A stretch of DNA of 64,000 nucleotides from Tolypothrix tenuis PCC 7101 (GTDB lineage Bacteria; Cyanobacteriota; Cyanobacteriia; Cyanobacteriales; Nostocaceae): the NCBI RefSeq assembly GCF_002368295.1, contig NZ_AP018248.1, forward strand, positions 4,092,767-4,156,766. Reading direction: 5' to 3'. The notes beneath the pieces are model-generated. The model was not told where the DNA came from and did no database searches. It saw nothing but the letters and a program-made list of their open reading frames with translations. Shown here piece after piece: positions 1-8,604 of the stretch. How positions within the stretch are numbered: the first letter of the stretch is position 1; each line of letters begins with the position of its first letter. Made by a program: the position numbers and the translations under genes.

Positions 1-2
1 GA

Positions 3-334
3 GTTTCCACAACTTATTCCCCCGCAAGGGGATTGAAACCCATCTTCATACAAAGAAACCAGAACGTTTCCATTCTGGGTTTCCACAACCTATTCCCCCG
101 CAAGGGGATTGAAACAGCTACTGCGCCGAAATCGATAATTGAAGTTAACATTGTTTCCACAACCTATTACCCCGCAAGGGGATTGAAACGCGAATGTGTG
201 ACGATTAACGTATGGCTTACGATATGTTTCCACAACTTATTCCCCCGCAAGGGGATTGAAACATAAAACTATTACTCATTCCCAAAATCTCAGCGATGTT
301 TCCACAACCTATTACCCCATAAGGAGATTGAAAG
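3..334 (+). CRISPR. 3' part of a CRISPR array, five 37-bp repeats
   Basis: Five 37-bp repeats of the form GTTTCCACAAC...GGGGATTGAAAC lie at 3-39, 79-115, 153-189, 226-262 and 298-334. The four unique spacers are 39, 37, 36 and 35 bp long. The repeats vary at two internal positions (CTT/CCT and CCC/ACC). The last repeat is degenerate (CCCATAAGGAG, ending GAAAG), which marks it as the trailer end, so the leader should lie beyond the left edge of the window. Bases 1-2 are the end of another spacer. The ending ATTGAAAC is typical of cyanobacterial type I and III repeats. No cas gene is present in this window. Confidence 0.95.
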
Positions 335-351
335 GATAAACACCATCTGTC

Positions 352-582
352 AAAGAAAGTCTTCGCCTTGTTAAAGAAAGTCTTCACTTTGTTAAAGAAA
401 GTCTTCGCCTTGTTAAAGAAAGTCTTCACTTTGTTAAAGAAAGTCTTCGCCTTGTTAAAGAAAGTCTTCACTTTGTTAAAGAAAGTCTTCACTTTGTTAA
501 AGAAAGTCTTCGCCTTGTTAAAGAAAGTCTTCACTTTGTTAAAGAAAGTCTTCACTTTGTTAAAGAAAGTCTTCGCCTTGTT
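352..582. repeat. 21-bp tandem repeat, 11 copies
   Basis: Eleven head-to-tail 21-bp units begin AAAGAAAGTCTTC and end either GCCTTGTT or ACTTTGTT. They start at 352 and recur every 21 bp, and a decayed twelfth unit starts at 583. The two unit types are interspersed in the order G A G A G A A G A A G. The repeat starts 17 bp after the last CRISPR repeat. Because 21 is a multiple of three it stays open in several frames on both strands, which creates spurious low-complexity open frames; no gene is called. Confidence 0.9.
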
Positions 583-726
583 AAACAAAGCTCTAATTTT
601 TGCAAATACGGTGTTCAAGTGCGATCGCCTCACCAGTCATCAACAATTCTGGGTGAGGGAATGCGATCGCATCACCCTAAAGAGAATGAAAACACTTGAG
701 TAGCAACGTTTCCGCTTGCAAGGCTG

Positions 727-860
727 ATACCATTTTGAAAAAAGAACGCGACAGATGAGTAGGGGCACGGCACCAGTAAGATATTTGATATGCCAAAAGA
801 TTGAGGATGCCGTGCCCTTACAAAGAATTTATCTGTCGCAAACATTATTTGAATTAGTAT
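727..860. repeat. Dispersed inverted-repeat element (GGGCACGGC family)
   Basis: This is a hairpin-like element of about 134 bp. The left arm runs GATACCATTTTGAA...GCGACAGAT...GGGGCACGGC, and the right arm is its imperfect complement ending TTTGAATTAGTATGA. A copy in the opposite orientation lies at 8402-8540, and related half-copies lie at 1541-1640, 4243-4300 and about 62464-62545. It looks like a non-coding MITE-like repeat. Confidence 0.7.
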
Positions 861-998
861 GACTTTGCGATCGCATTTCCCCGCAAGATGATGAAAATTT
901 AGCTAAAAATTCTAGGCGATTATAAAAAAAGGGGCACAGCACTGCTGTACCCTCAAGAATCATTTATCTACCGCAAATATCATTTAAAGTTCACGTAG

Positions 999-1055
999 GA
1001 TGCGTTACGCTATCGCTAACGCATCAGTTAACGTAGGATGCGTTACTAACGCATC
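999..1055. repeat. Two adjacent GATGCGTTA/TAACGCATC hairpins
   Basis: A perfect 9-bp stem GATGCGTTA / TAACGCATC surrounds a short loop at 999-1025, and a second copy with a one-base loop lies at 1037-1055. The same palindrome occurs at 3743, 36091, 42003 and 57347 in this window. It is a dispersed cyanobacterial palindrome of unknown role. The rest of 861-1540 contains only weak, unsupported open frames, including one of 60 codons at 1129-1311 on the minus strand. Confidence 0.75.
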
Positions 1056-1540
1056 CGTGCCAAAGCTGAGATTTTTTCAAAAATCAAATCGGATTTTTAT
1101 ACATTTTGTTAGAGTAGTGAATTTGTCATTAATTTACCGATGAGGAGTCATTACAAGAACTGTTGCTACTTTCTAACGTTGACAAATCATTATCTACAAC
1201 TCCATCCCATGAATAGTTACAGATTTTAGTGCGAAGTAATGTACCAAGTGTCACGTTAATTGCGATGGCAAAGGAATCAATAAAAACGAGATTCACAAAG
1301 CGATTAATCATTTAACCCTCTTGAGGTAACGGGAGCATCCAGTGATACTTGCCCTATGACTACAAATTGTACAATGGCTTTTCCAGAAATATACGGGCTA
1401 AATTCTAAAATTTACAACATATCGTTGAGTAATATCACTCATGATACCCTATAACCCCTGTGCTGCAACCATCTTGAGCGCAACATATATCAGATAGCGG
1501 TTCATCTCAATTTTATTTTTGGAAGTCCCTAATTAAAAAC

Positions 1541-1880
1541 TCATACTAATTCAAATACTGTTTGCGACAAATAAATTCCATGTAAGGGCACGGCACAAGT
1601 AAGATAATTGAATATACCAAAAGATTGTGGATGCCCATTGGTGTAAACTTCAGCTAAAAGCTATATACGGCAGGTGTTGTACAAATACCTCGCACCCTCA
1701 TCCCCTAACCCCTTCTCCCTCAGGGAGAAGGGGAATTGAATCTCTTGCTCCCCTCTCCCTCAGGGAGAGGGGCTGGGGGTGAGGGCAAAACCTTTGCACA
1801 AAGCGGTTTTCACGTTACGTTGATACCAATGGTGTATGTTCCCTACTCATCTGTGGCATTATTTTTTCAAAATGGTATCA
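1541..1880. repeat. Composite repeat: GGGCACGGC element with a 91-bp element inside
   Basis: The outer ends, TCATACTAATTCAAA at 1541 and TTTTCAAAATGGTATCA ending at 1880, match the two arms of the 727-860 element. Between them lies a 91-bp unit at 1695-1785 that starts CCCTCATCCCCTAACCCC and ends GGCTGGGGGTGAGGG. Its termini are CCCTCA and TGAGGG, and it contains internal GAGGGAG-type hairpins. The same arrangement recurs at 4243-4497. The simplest reading is insertion of one repeat into another, followed by joint spread. Confidence 0.6.
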
Positions 1881-1893
1881 GAACTCAGCACTT

Positions 1894-3609
1894 TCAATTC
1901 AATGGCGAACGGATATAACCCCATTTTCCCCCGTCAAAAGTGTAGTCAATAACAGGAATATTAGAACTATCAAAGCCAATATTTTTTATCCATGTGCCAG
2001 CTACATTTACCATAGCCATACCATCCTGAAAACTCAAAGCATTAGGCAGTTCTACCTTGATAATTGACTTGCCATTTTTATCTATATAGCCAAATTTATT
2101 GCCAATTTTCACCAACGCTAACCCTGATGAAAATGAGCCTAATTCTGAGATAAAGTTACCCGCATTAGAGGCTAATTGACTACTCGAAATGACCAATTTC
2201 CCTGTTTTATCTATAAAACCAAAACCTTGTTCTGAATATATGCACGCCAACCCCTCAGAAAAATTCTTAGCATCATAAAATTGCGGTGCAATTATTGTTT
2301 TACCAGTAGAGTCAATATAACCCCAATTAGAAATCCCATTTGCACTAAAATCTACTGCTGCTAATCCTTCAGTAAATGGCTTGGCGTTATTAAATTGAGG
2401 GGAAATTACCACTTTACCAGTTTTATCTATATAGCCATATTTATTATTTACCTTAATAGCTGCCAACCCAGAAGCAAAATCTGCAATATTATAAGGTTGT
2501 GGTTCAATCACAAATTTACCAGTTTTATCAATAAATCCTGTTCTTTCTGAGTCAATTCGCACCGCCGCCAGCCCATCGGAAAAATTATTCACTTGTAATG
2601 AGTTAGCACCAGGATAGGTAACTGTGAATAAAAGCTTACCAGTTTTATCAATAAATCCTATTTTATCTTCTACCTGAACTTGTGCGACTTCCTCAATAAA
2701 ATCTGCTGGTTGTTGGATAAATTGTGCTGGGATAACTAAGTTACCTATTTTGTCGATATAACCCCATTTATCCCCAATTTTCACAGGTGCTAATCCAGAA
2801 GAAAATTTCTGAATTCCATCAAATTTAGCAGCTATCACTAATTCACCTGTTTTATTAATAAATCCATACTTTCTATTAACTTCTGCACCCGCTAACCCTT
2901 CAGAAAAATTAGTAAATCCTCCCATTTCTGGCGGAATTGTAAATGGTGCTTTACCACCAGCAATGTATTCTAAAGGTATAGTTCTGGCTAAGTTTAAAGA
3001 TTGACAGATAATTGCTGCTGCTTCACCTCTAGTAGCACCTTTATTCGGTTGTAGTTGTTTAATATTGGGGTAGTTAACTACTATCCGCCCAATTGTACCT
3101 GCAGCTAGGGATTTTCTTGCATAATCTGGAATCTGTGCTTCATCATTAAAATGCTGTTTGAGTATGGTTTCTGGATTATCTGGAGTACTGAAATTGAGAT
3201 GGTTGCTCAGAATTGCGATCGCCTGTACTCTGGGGATAGCTTGAGATGGTCTAAAAGTACGGTCTGGATATCCGCTAAAAAATCCCCGTTGATAAGCAGC
3301 TTGAATGGCTTTATATGCCCAGTGACTATTGGGAACATCTTTAAATTGCATTCCTGGGTGTTTGACTTCGCTATTAGGAAAAGCATTTAATAATAAAACC
3401 GCAAACTCAGCCCGATTAATAGTTGACTGGGGGCGGAATGTTTGATCCGCATATCCTCTAATTACATTGCGTTCCGCTAGTTGGGTAATACAATCTTTGG
3501 CTATTTGATTTTTAATATCAGAAAATGCTGCAGCTTTAGATATGAATATATGACCTAATAATGTAACAATCAGTGAAGTGTTGGCAATTAATTTTAAGCT
3601 GGTATTCAT
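1894..3609 (-). CDS. SLH-domain and WG-repeat secreted surface protein
   Basis: This 571-residue protein has a hydrophobic N-terminal signal segment ending near AAAF (about residue 29). Three S-layer-homology-like segments follow at about 30-205, with motifs such as VIRGYADQTFRP, FFSGYPDRTFRP and a weaker third copy. The rest, about 230-571, is a run of eight or so WG repeats (YGFINKTGELVI, WGYIDKIGNLVI, FGFIDKTGKLVI and similar), each about 45-50 residues. SLH domains are known to anchor proteins to the cell wall or outer envelope; the WG repeats probably form a binding surface, whose ligand cannot be inferred. It is monocistronic, and its 3' end abuts the composite repeat at 1541-1880. Confidence 0.85.
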   Translation of the reverse strand: MNTSLKLIANTSLIVTLLGHIFISKAAAFSDIKNQIAKDCITQLAERNVIRGYADQTFRPQSTINRAEFAVLLLNAFPNSEVKHPGMQFKDVPNSHWAYKAIQAAYQRGFFSGYPDRTFRPSQAIPRVQAIAILSNHLNFSTPDNPETILKQHFNDEAQIPDYARKSLAAGTIGRIVVNYPNIKQLQPNKGATRGEAAAIICQSLNLARTIPLEYIAGGKAPFTIPPEMGGFTNFSEGLAGAEVNRKYGFINKTGELVIAAKFDGIQKFSSGLAPVKIGDKWGYIDKIGNLVIPAQFIQQPADFIEEVAQVQVEDKIGFIDKTGKLLFTVTYPGANSLQVNNFSDGLAAVRIDSERTGFIDKTGKFVIEPQPYNIADFASGLAAIKVNNKYGYIDKTGKVVISPQFNNAKPFTEGLAAVDFSANGISNWGYIDSTGKTIIAPQFYDAKNFSEGLACIYSEQGFGFIDKTGKLVISSSQLASNAGNFISELGSFSSGLALVKIGNKFGYIDKNGKSIIKVELPNALSFQDGMAMVNVAGTWIKNIGFDSSNIPVIDYTFDGGKWGYIRSPLN

Positions 3610-3742
3610 CTAGTATTTTGTAATAGCTAATATAAATGACATTCCTGGTTTACCCTTATCTGTGAAGTAAAATCACAAAACAAACTATTCTGCATTAAAG
3701 GAAATATATTAACTGTTGTCAATAGTCAACGAATTAAAGTAG

Positions 3743-3771
3743 GATGCGTTAGGCGTGAGCCGTAACGCATC
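3743..3771. repeat. GATGCGTTA palindrome copy
   Basis: A GATGCGTTA / TAACGCATC stem around a GGCGTGAGCCG loop lies between the SLH/WG gene and the DUF2809 gene. It is the same dispersed palindrome as at 999-1055. Confidence 0.7.
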
Positions 3772-3817
3772 TCAATTGAATGAAATTTTATTACCAATTA
3801 AATAATATCTAAAAATA

Positions 3818-4198
3818 TTAGCTTTTCAGCCTTTTGTTTATAATACTTTCTAACCACAATACTGTGGCGCTACCTATGGCATAAGCAATTATATCCTTCC
3901 AATCAAATGAACTGCCCAATACTACAACCGCAACCTTATAGTTTTCTAATCCTAAAACCTTGACAAAATTAAAATATTGCAGAATTTCGATAACACAAGC
4001 AAATACAAAAACAGATAAAGCTAAAATTCCTGGTTTTATCTGCCAAAAACTTTTCACAAAGCAATAAATTAATATAACTACTAAAACATCACCGACAAAA
4101 GGACGTATAAAACTGTCATTAAAGAAAACAGCAATACACACCTCTATTACAAATAGTAAGAGCGTTAGATATAAATATTTTTTATCGAATTTAAGCAT
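3818..4198 (-). CDS. DUF2809 family membrane protein
   Basis: This 126-residue protein is almost entirely hydrophobic, with about four predicted transmembrane helices. The middle segment RPFVGDVLVVILIYCFVKSF and the later SFDWKDIIAYAIGS segment match what I recall of the DUF2809 family. Its function is unknown. It stands alone between two repeat blocks, in the same orientation as the SLH/WG gene but more than 200 bp away from it. There is no sign of truncation. Confidence 0.75.
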   Translation of the reverse strand: MLKFDKKYLYLTLLLFVIEVCIAVFFNDSFIRPFVGDVLVVILIYCFVKSFWQIKPGILALSVFVFACVIEILQYFNFVKVLGLENYKVAVVVLGSSFDWKDIIAYAIGSATVLWLESIINKRLKS

Positions 4199-4242
4199 CT
4201 GAGTAGTAAAAAGTAAATCTGTAGTATTGTTTAATTTTATGC

Positions 4243-4497
4243 TTATACCAATTCAAAAAATGTTGGCGATAAATCAATTCTTTGTAGGGGCACGGTACAG
4301 CGCGAGTTGTACAAAAACCTCGCGCCCTCATCCCCTAACCCCTTCTCCCTCAGGGAGAAGGGGAATTGAATCTCTTGCTCCCCTCTCCCTGAGGGAGAGG
4401 GGCTGGGGGTGAGGGCGAAACCTTGCAACTAAGCGGGTTTCACGTTAAGTTGACACCAATGGGCATTGTCCCCGCCCTTACCAGCCTATTTGTATCA
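4243..4497. repeat. Second composite repeat copy
   Basis: The outer arms are TTATACCAATTCAAAA at 4243 and TTTGTATCA ending at 4497. They enclose a 91-bp CCCTCATCC...GGGTGAGGG unit at 4325-4415, in the same order and orientation as 1541-1880. The flanking phrase GTTGTACAAA...CCTCG before the 91-bp unit and CGGGTTTCACGTTA after it are also shared. No gene is present in this stretch. Confidence 0.6.
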
Positions 4498-4525
4498 AAA
4501 TAAAAGTCAAATCACAATAAAAGCG

Positions 4526-5521
4526 CTAAAATGAACCCCATTTGACTGTTTGCTGGTCTTTTTTGGCAGTCTTAACTACTCGATATCCTTTAGAAGTCGC
4601 CCAATCTTGAGCAGCTTTTTCTAATGTTGGTTCGCCACAATTAAGATAGGCAAGAGCTAAATTTTTATTGCCGTCTTCCTTCAAGACTTTAACCAAAGTT
4701 TCTGTCGTATCTTTGCCACCAATACTAATAAAAGAATATAGGGCATAAGATAAAGTCCGGGGGTCTTTTGAATCTAAATCTTTGAGCAAAACGCCTTTTG
4801 TCATCTCCCAATTATTACGTAATTCTTCTCCTTTACTTTTAGCGATTAATAAATGCACTTTATCTGCATCTGATACTGCTTGCCAGTTAAGCTTTTCTAA
4901 AGCTACACCAACCATTGGGCTAGATGCCCAATCAGTTAAATTTTTGGTTAATGGTTCAATTGCTTTCGGATCGCCAATATCTGCCAAAACGCTAGCCGCA
5001 TTCGTCCTCATCCTCGCGTCGGGTTCTTTTAGTGCTGCTAGCATTGGTTCTAGCGCAGGTTTACCGATCGCACCCATAGCAATTACAGATGCAGGATCGT
5101 CCTTTTTAAAGCCAGGTAGCACTTGATCGACAATCTTGGGATTTGTGGCGGCGATATCTTTCAGCCCAGTTTTAGCAGCGATCGCAATGCGGGAACTAGG
5201 ATGGTTGACATTGGCAACTAAAGGCTTAACAGCACGGGTATCTTTAAGTTTTCCCAGTGCGATCGCAGCTGCTGCATGTGTTTTAATTTCTGCAGAAGAT
5301 GCTGATGCTTTCACTGGAGTATTCAGCACAGCAATTAAAGGTTCGACAGCTTGCTTATCTCCTAAATTTCCTAATGCTTCGGCTGCTTGATCTGTGCCGA
5401 AAGTTGGCGGCTTTTGGATATAACCAGCTATCAGTTCTTTGACATTTTTTTCATCTGCTAGACGCTGAACTTTAGAATCCTTTACAGAGTCTAGATTGCA
5501 AGCGCTCAGAGTCAAAACCAA
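4526..5521 (-). CDS. HEAT-repeat lipoprotein, 5' end apparently lost
   Basis: The frame encodes about 331 residues: a lipobox-like LTLSAC near the N-terminus, then HEAT or PBS-lyase-type repeats (AAEALGNLGDKQAVEPLIAVL, AAAIALGKLKDTRAVKPL, AASVLADIGDPKAIEPL) through about residue 190, and a less repetitive C-terminal part. The lipobox suggests membrane anchoring with a scaffolding role. The frame extends upstream only to a stop near 5546 and contains no ATG; the best start is a TTG at 5519-5521, which leaves a signal peptide without a basic N-region. Just upstream lies an (AATTCAAA)n simple repeat at 5543-5574, so the original start may have been displaced. It could be a 5'-truncated pseudogene. 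Confidence 0.65.
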   Translation of the reverse strand: MVLTLSACNLDSVKDSKVQRLADEKNVKELIAGYIQKPPTFGTDQAAEALGNLGDKQAVEPLIAVLNTPVKASASSAEIKTHAAAAIALGKLKDTRAVKPLVANVNHPSSRIAIAAKTGLKDIAATNPKIVDQVLPGFKKDDPASVIAMGAIGKPALEPMLAALKEPDARMRTNAASVLADIGDPKAIEPLTKNLTDWASSPMVGVALEKLNWQAVSDADKVHLLIAKSKGEELRNNWEMTKGVLLKDLDSKDPRTLSYALYSFISIGGKDTTETLVKVLKEDGNKNLALAYLNCGEPTLEKAAQDWATSKGYRVVKTAKKDQQTVKWGSF

Positions 5522-5542
5522 CAGGCTAGTACCGCAAGGCGG

Positions 5543-6065
5543 AATTCAAAATTCAAAATTCAAAATTCAAAATGAATACAGCATAGGCGTTTCATTGATT
5601 TGGAATGGGTGGTTTATTTACGCCGACTTGTACTAGTTGCAATTATATGTTGTTTCATAAGATTATTTTGTTGGTATCTCGGTTACATAGTTAAGATATT
5701 TAAACCCTGTCACAGTCGATAACTGAAGTTTTTCCATAGGGAATAGATTAATGTCACTACAACATCTAGCTGCATTTTTTCGGAAAACAAATTTGCCAGA
5801 TTGAAGTCAAATTAATTAGAGATTTTTTTGATACTCTTTTTGTACATAAATTACACGCATCAATGCTAGTTAGGAGCATTTACTAACCTGCTCGTTTGTT
5901 TAGTAAGTATCAGCCTTTGAGCCGCAAAGGTGTATTGCCTACTTTATGGTTAATTTTTAGAAACAATCTACTCTATTAACCTGCAATACACTATAAATTG
6001 ACGCTAAGTATTTTGTGTATTACAATAAATATATCTTTGTAGTATAGTATTGTAATTACAATCAA
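5543..6065. other. Intergenic region with simple repeat, no gene seen
   Basis: The stretch starts with an (AATTCAAA)n simple repeat next to the truncated lipoprotein gene and becomes very AT-rich towards kptA. It must hold the promoter of the kptA operon, but I cannot define one with confidence. No RNA gene or open frame is supported. Confidence 0.5.
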
Positions 6066-6611
6066 ATGAACGATTCTCGCTTGCTAAAAATCAGCAAGTT
6101 CCTTAGCAAACATCTGCGGCATAAACCCGCAGATATTGGCATAAAACTTGCCTCTGGTGGCTGGGTTGAGATTAATCAACTACTAACTGCTTGCGCGAAA
6201 AACAAGTTTCCTATCACTCGCCAAGAATTACAGCTAGTAGTAGAAAGCAACGATAAACAACGCTTTTCTTTTGACTCCACAGGTACGCTAATTCGTGCTA
6301 ACCAAGGGCATAGTGTAGAAGTTGATTTGCAATTAGAACCTGTCGTACCTCCAGATGTACTTTATCACGGTACAGCGAAACAATCTGTAGAATCAATTTT
6401 ACAAACGGGACTCAGTAAAATGTCTCGTCATCATGTGCATTTATCAAAAGATATTGCTACAGCTAAGAATGTGGGTGCAAGACATGGAAAGCCGATAGTT
6501 TTTGCTGTTAATGCGGCTGCGATGCATCAGGCTGGCTATATCTTCTACTGTTCTGATAACGGTGTTTGGTTAGTAGATAATGTCCCACCTGAGTATTTAC
6601 AAATAATTTAA
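6066..6611 (+). CDS. kptA: RNA 2'-phosphotransferase KptA/Tpt1
   Basis: This 181-residue protein has the full length expected of the KptA/Tpt1 family. Family enzymes transfer an internal or terminal RNA 2'-phosphate to NAD+, giving a repaired 2'-OH and ADP-ribose 1'',2''-cyclic phosphate. The N-terminal winged-helix lobe shows SKFLSKHLRHKPADIGI with the conserved Arg-His pair. The C-terminal NAD-binding lobe shows LYHGT, HVHLSKDIATA, the GARHGKPIVFAV segment and the terminal VWLVDNVPPEYL. The ankyrin gene starts 48 bp downstream on the same strand, so an operon is likely. Bacteria have no tRNA-splicing route that produces 2'-phosphates in the eukaryotic way, so RNA repair is a plausible role; the nearby 2H-nucleotidyltransferase gene supports that inference. 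Confidence 0.93.
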   Translation: MNDSRLLKISKFLSKHLRHKPADIGIKLASGGWVEINQLLTACAKNKFPITRQELQLVVESNDKQRFSFDSTGTLIRANQGHSVEVDLQLEPVVPPDVLYHGTAKQSVESILQTGLSKMSRHHVHLSKDIATAKNVGARHGKPIVFAVNAAAMHQAGYIFYCSDNGVWLVDNVPPEYLQII

Positions 6612-6659
6612 ATTTTTAGTAATAACAGTTAATTTATATCAAAAATTAAACAAAAAAAT

Positions 6660-8378
6660 ATGCAAATTCATCTTTATGCCCAACAGGGAGATATTGCCGG
6701 AGTTGCAAACCAAATTAGCAATGGTGTTGCTATTGATTCTCTAGACGAAGATTTTCAGAAAACGCCATTAATGTTTGCAGTTAGTAGCTCTGATGCAGGC
6801 ATAGATATGCTGCAGTTTCTTGTAGAACATGGCGCAAATGTTAATGCTATGGAACCAGAATCTGAACATACTATACTCGACTTGGCTGTACAGTCAGGAA
6901 ATATAAATAAAGTCCAATTTATTCTCGATGCGGGAGCGGATATTAACTATCAAACAGAGAATGGATATGATGTCTTAATTCAAGCAATGTATGGTCGAGA
7001 TATTTTGCAGGATCAAAATTTAATCTCGATTTTAAATTTACTTATATCTAGAGGTGCGGCTGTTAATGGCAGAAGTAGCTATGGTGAGACTGCTATTAAA
7101 GTAGCTGCTCATGTAGGTAGATTTGATGCTGTCCAATTACTATTAAATGCAGGCGCTAACCCAGAGCAGTTGGGATGGACAGAATTAATGCACGCTATAG
7201 TTTTTGGAAATTTAGAACAATTAAAATTACTACTAGAAAAAGGCGCAAAACAAGATGTGTGTGATAGTTGGCAGAGAACCCCTTTTTTATTAAGTATTCA
7301 AGTGGGTGAACTAGCAAAAACAAAATTACTGCTAGCAATGGGAGCAAACCGCAATGATGTGGGAATCTCTGGAAAAACGCCTTTAATGTATGCCATAGAA
7401 AACAATCGGCACGATATCTTACAGTGGCTAATTGCTGAGGGATTTGATATTGAAGCCACTGATGATTTTGAGAACACTACGTTAATGATGGCAGCAGAAA
7501 TGAGCGCCACTGATTGCGTCAAAATTTTACTAGAGGCTGGGGCAAATCCTAGCAGAATCGATAAGTACAATAATACAGCTATTAAAGTCGCTAATAATCT
7601 GGATATTGTCAGAATGTTAGTGACAGCAGGGGAAAATTTGAGCGATATTAACGATAATATGCGGCGATCGCTCACCAAAATTGACAACAATAAATTTTCA
7701 TTATCACAATTATCTCTAGAGCAATATTTGGCTGGCAAACATCCGCGCTTTGGCAAAACAAATCCAGAGTTAATGGACATACCTTTTTGGCAAGCGATGA
7801 TTTGTGAAGGTTGTTCTGCTTATAGAGCAAAAAATATTTTTAACGATACTGATAATTGGCAAGATAAAGCATGGTGCTATCAACGCTTTGGCAGAACTAT
7901 TACACAATTACCAGATGGCAGAATTATAGAAATTGCTGGCGAACATGAAGACTATTATGACCCTGATTTTTGTATCTATAACGATGTTGTAGTTTACCAA
8001 CCTGATGGCAGCTTCCAAATTTTTGGTTATCCTCAAGATGTGTTTCCGCCAACAGATTTTCACTCTGCCACCTTAGTTGGCGACTACATATATATTATTG
8101 GTAATTTAGGATATGCTAATGCAGCCATATCCGATGAGACTCCTGTATATCGATTAGATTGTCATACGTTCAAAATAGAAAAAGTAGAAACTACTGGCGA
8201 TAAACCAGGCTGGATCAGCCGTCACAAAGCTTACTATAAAGAACCGGGGGAAATTTATATTACTGGCGGGAAATTGTTGGTAATTCAGCAGGAAAAATCA
8301 GAATATATAGATAATTTGGATAGTTACTTCTTAGATTTAAACAACTTCACTTGGAGTCGAGTTATTCAAAATAATTAA
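6660..8378 (+). CDS. Ankyrin-repeat protein with a propeller-like C-terminal domain
   Basis: The 572-residue protein starts with about nine ankyrin repeats (residues 1-330), seen as recurring TPLMFAV, FLVEHGANVNA, FILDAGADINYQ, LLLNAGANP, KTPLMYAIENN and LLEAGANPSRID motifs. The C-terminal 210 residues differ: they include RFGRTITQLPDGRIIEIAG, HSATLVGDYIYIIGN and YLDLNN-type strands that resemble kelch or galactose-oxidase-type propeller blades. There is no signal peptide or transmembrane segment, so it is probably cytoplasmic. It sits directly after kptA and converges on the four-domain RNA-repair gene. A scaffold or sensor role in that neighbourhood is inference; no catalytic motif is visible. 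Confidence 0.8.
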   Translation: MQIHLYAQQGDIAGVANQISNGVAIDSLDEDFQKTPLMFAVSSSDAGIDMLQFLVEHGANVNAMEPESEHTILDLAVQSGNINKVQFILDAGADINYQTENGYDVLIQAMYGRDILQDQNLISILNLLISRGAAVNGRSSYGETAIKVAAHVGRFDAVQLLLNAGANPEQLGWTELMHAIVFGNLEQLKLLLEKGAKQDVCDSWQRTPFLLSIQVGELAKTKLLLAMGANRNDVGISGKTPLMYAIENNRHDILQWLIAEGFDIEATDDFENTTLMMAAEMSATDCVKILLEAGANPSRIDKYNNTAIKVANNLDIVRMLVTAGENLSDINDNMRRSLTKIDNNKFSLSQLSLEQYLAGKHPRFGKTNPELMDIPFWQAMICEGCSAYRAKNIFNDTDNWQDKAWCYQRFGRTITQLPDGRIIEIAGEHEDYYDPDFCIYNDVVVYQPDGSFQIFGYPQDVFPPTDFHSATLVGDYIYIIGNLGYANAAISDETPVYRLDCHTFKIEKVETTGDKPGWISRHKAYYKEPGEIYITGGKLLVIQQEKSEYIDNLDSYFLDLNNFTWSRVIQNN

Positions 8379-8401
8379 TTCTTGGTAATATAGATTTGAC
8401 T

Positions 8402-8540
8402 TAATACCAATTCAAATAATTATTGCTACAAATAAATTCTTTGTAGGGGCACGGCATCCACAATATTTTGGCATATCAAATATCTTACTGGTGCCGTGCC
8501 CTTACTACCCATCTGCCGCGTTCTTTTTTCAGAATGGTAG
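8402..8540. repeat. GGGCACGGC inverted-repeat element, opposite orientation
   Basis: This is a nearly full-length copy of the 727-860 element in inverse orientation. It begins AATACCAATTCAAATAA, contains GGGGCACGGC and GCCGTGCCC arms around the centre, and ends TTTTTTCAGAATGGTAG. It lies between the convergent ankyrin gene and the four-domain gene, and its strong hairpin could act as a bidirectional transcription stop. Confidence 0.7.
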
Positions 8541-8604
8541 AATTTTTGGCATAATTGTCGCTGATCCAAACTGCAAATTAAAAGACTTCAGCCCGTGAAC
8601 ATAG

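Noticed and set aside
33..266. Open frame across the CRISPR array
   Set aside because: It consists of translated repeats and spacers (repeating FHNLFPRKGIET), not a protein.
217..703. Low-complexity open frames on both strands across the 21-bp tandem
   Set aside because: They arise only because 21 is a multiple of three; there is no start signal or family similarity.
1129..1311. 60-codon minus-strand open frame
   Set aside because: Composition is unremarkable, there is no good start signal and no family; it lies in a repeat-rich region.
7298..7780. 160-codon minus-strand frame inside the ankyrin gene
   Set aside because: It is antisense to clear ankyrin repeats, and its composition mirrors the sense codons.
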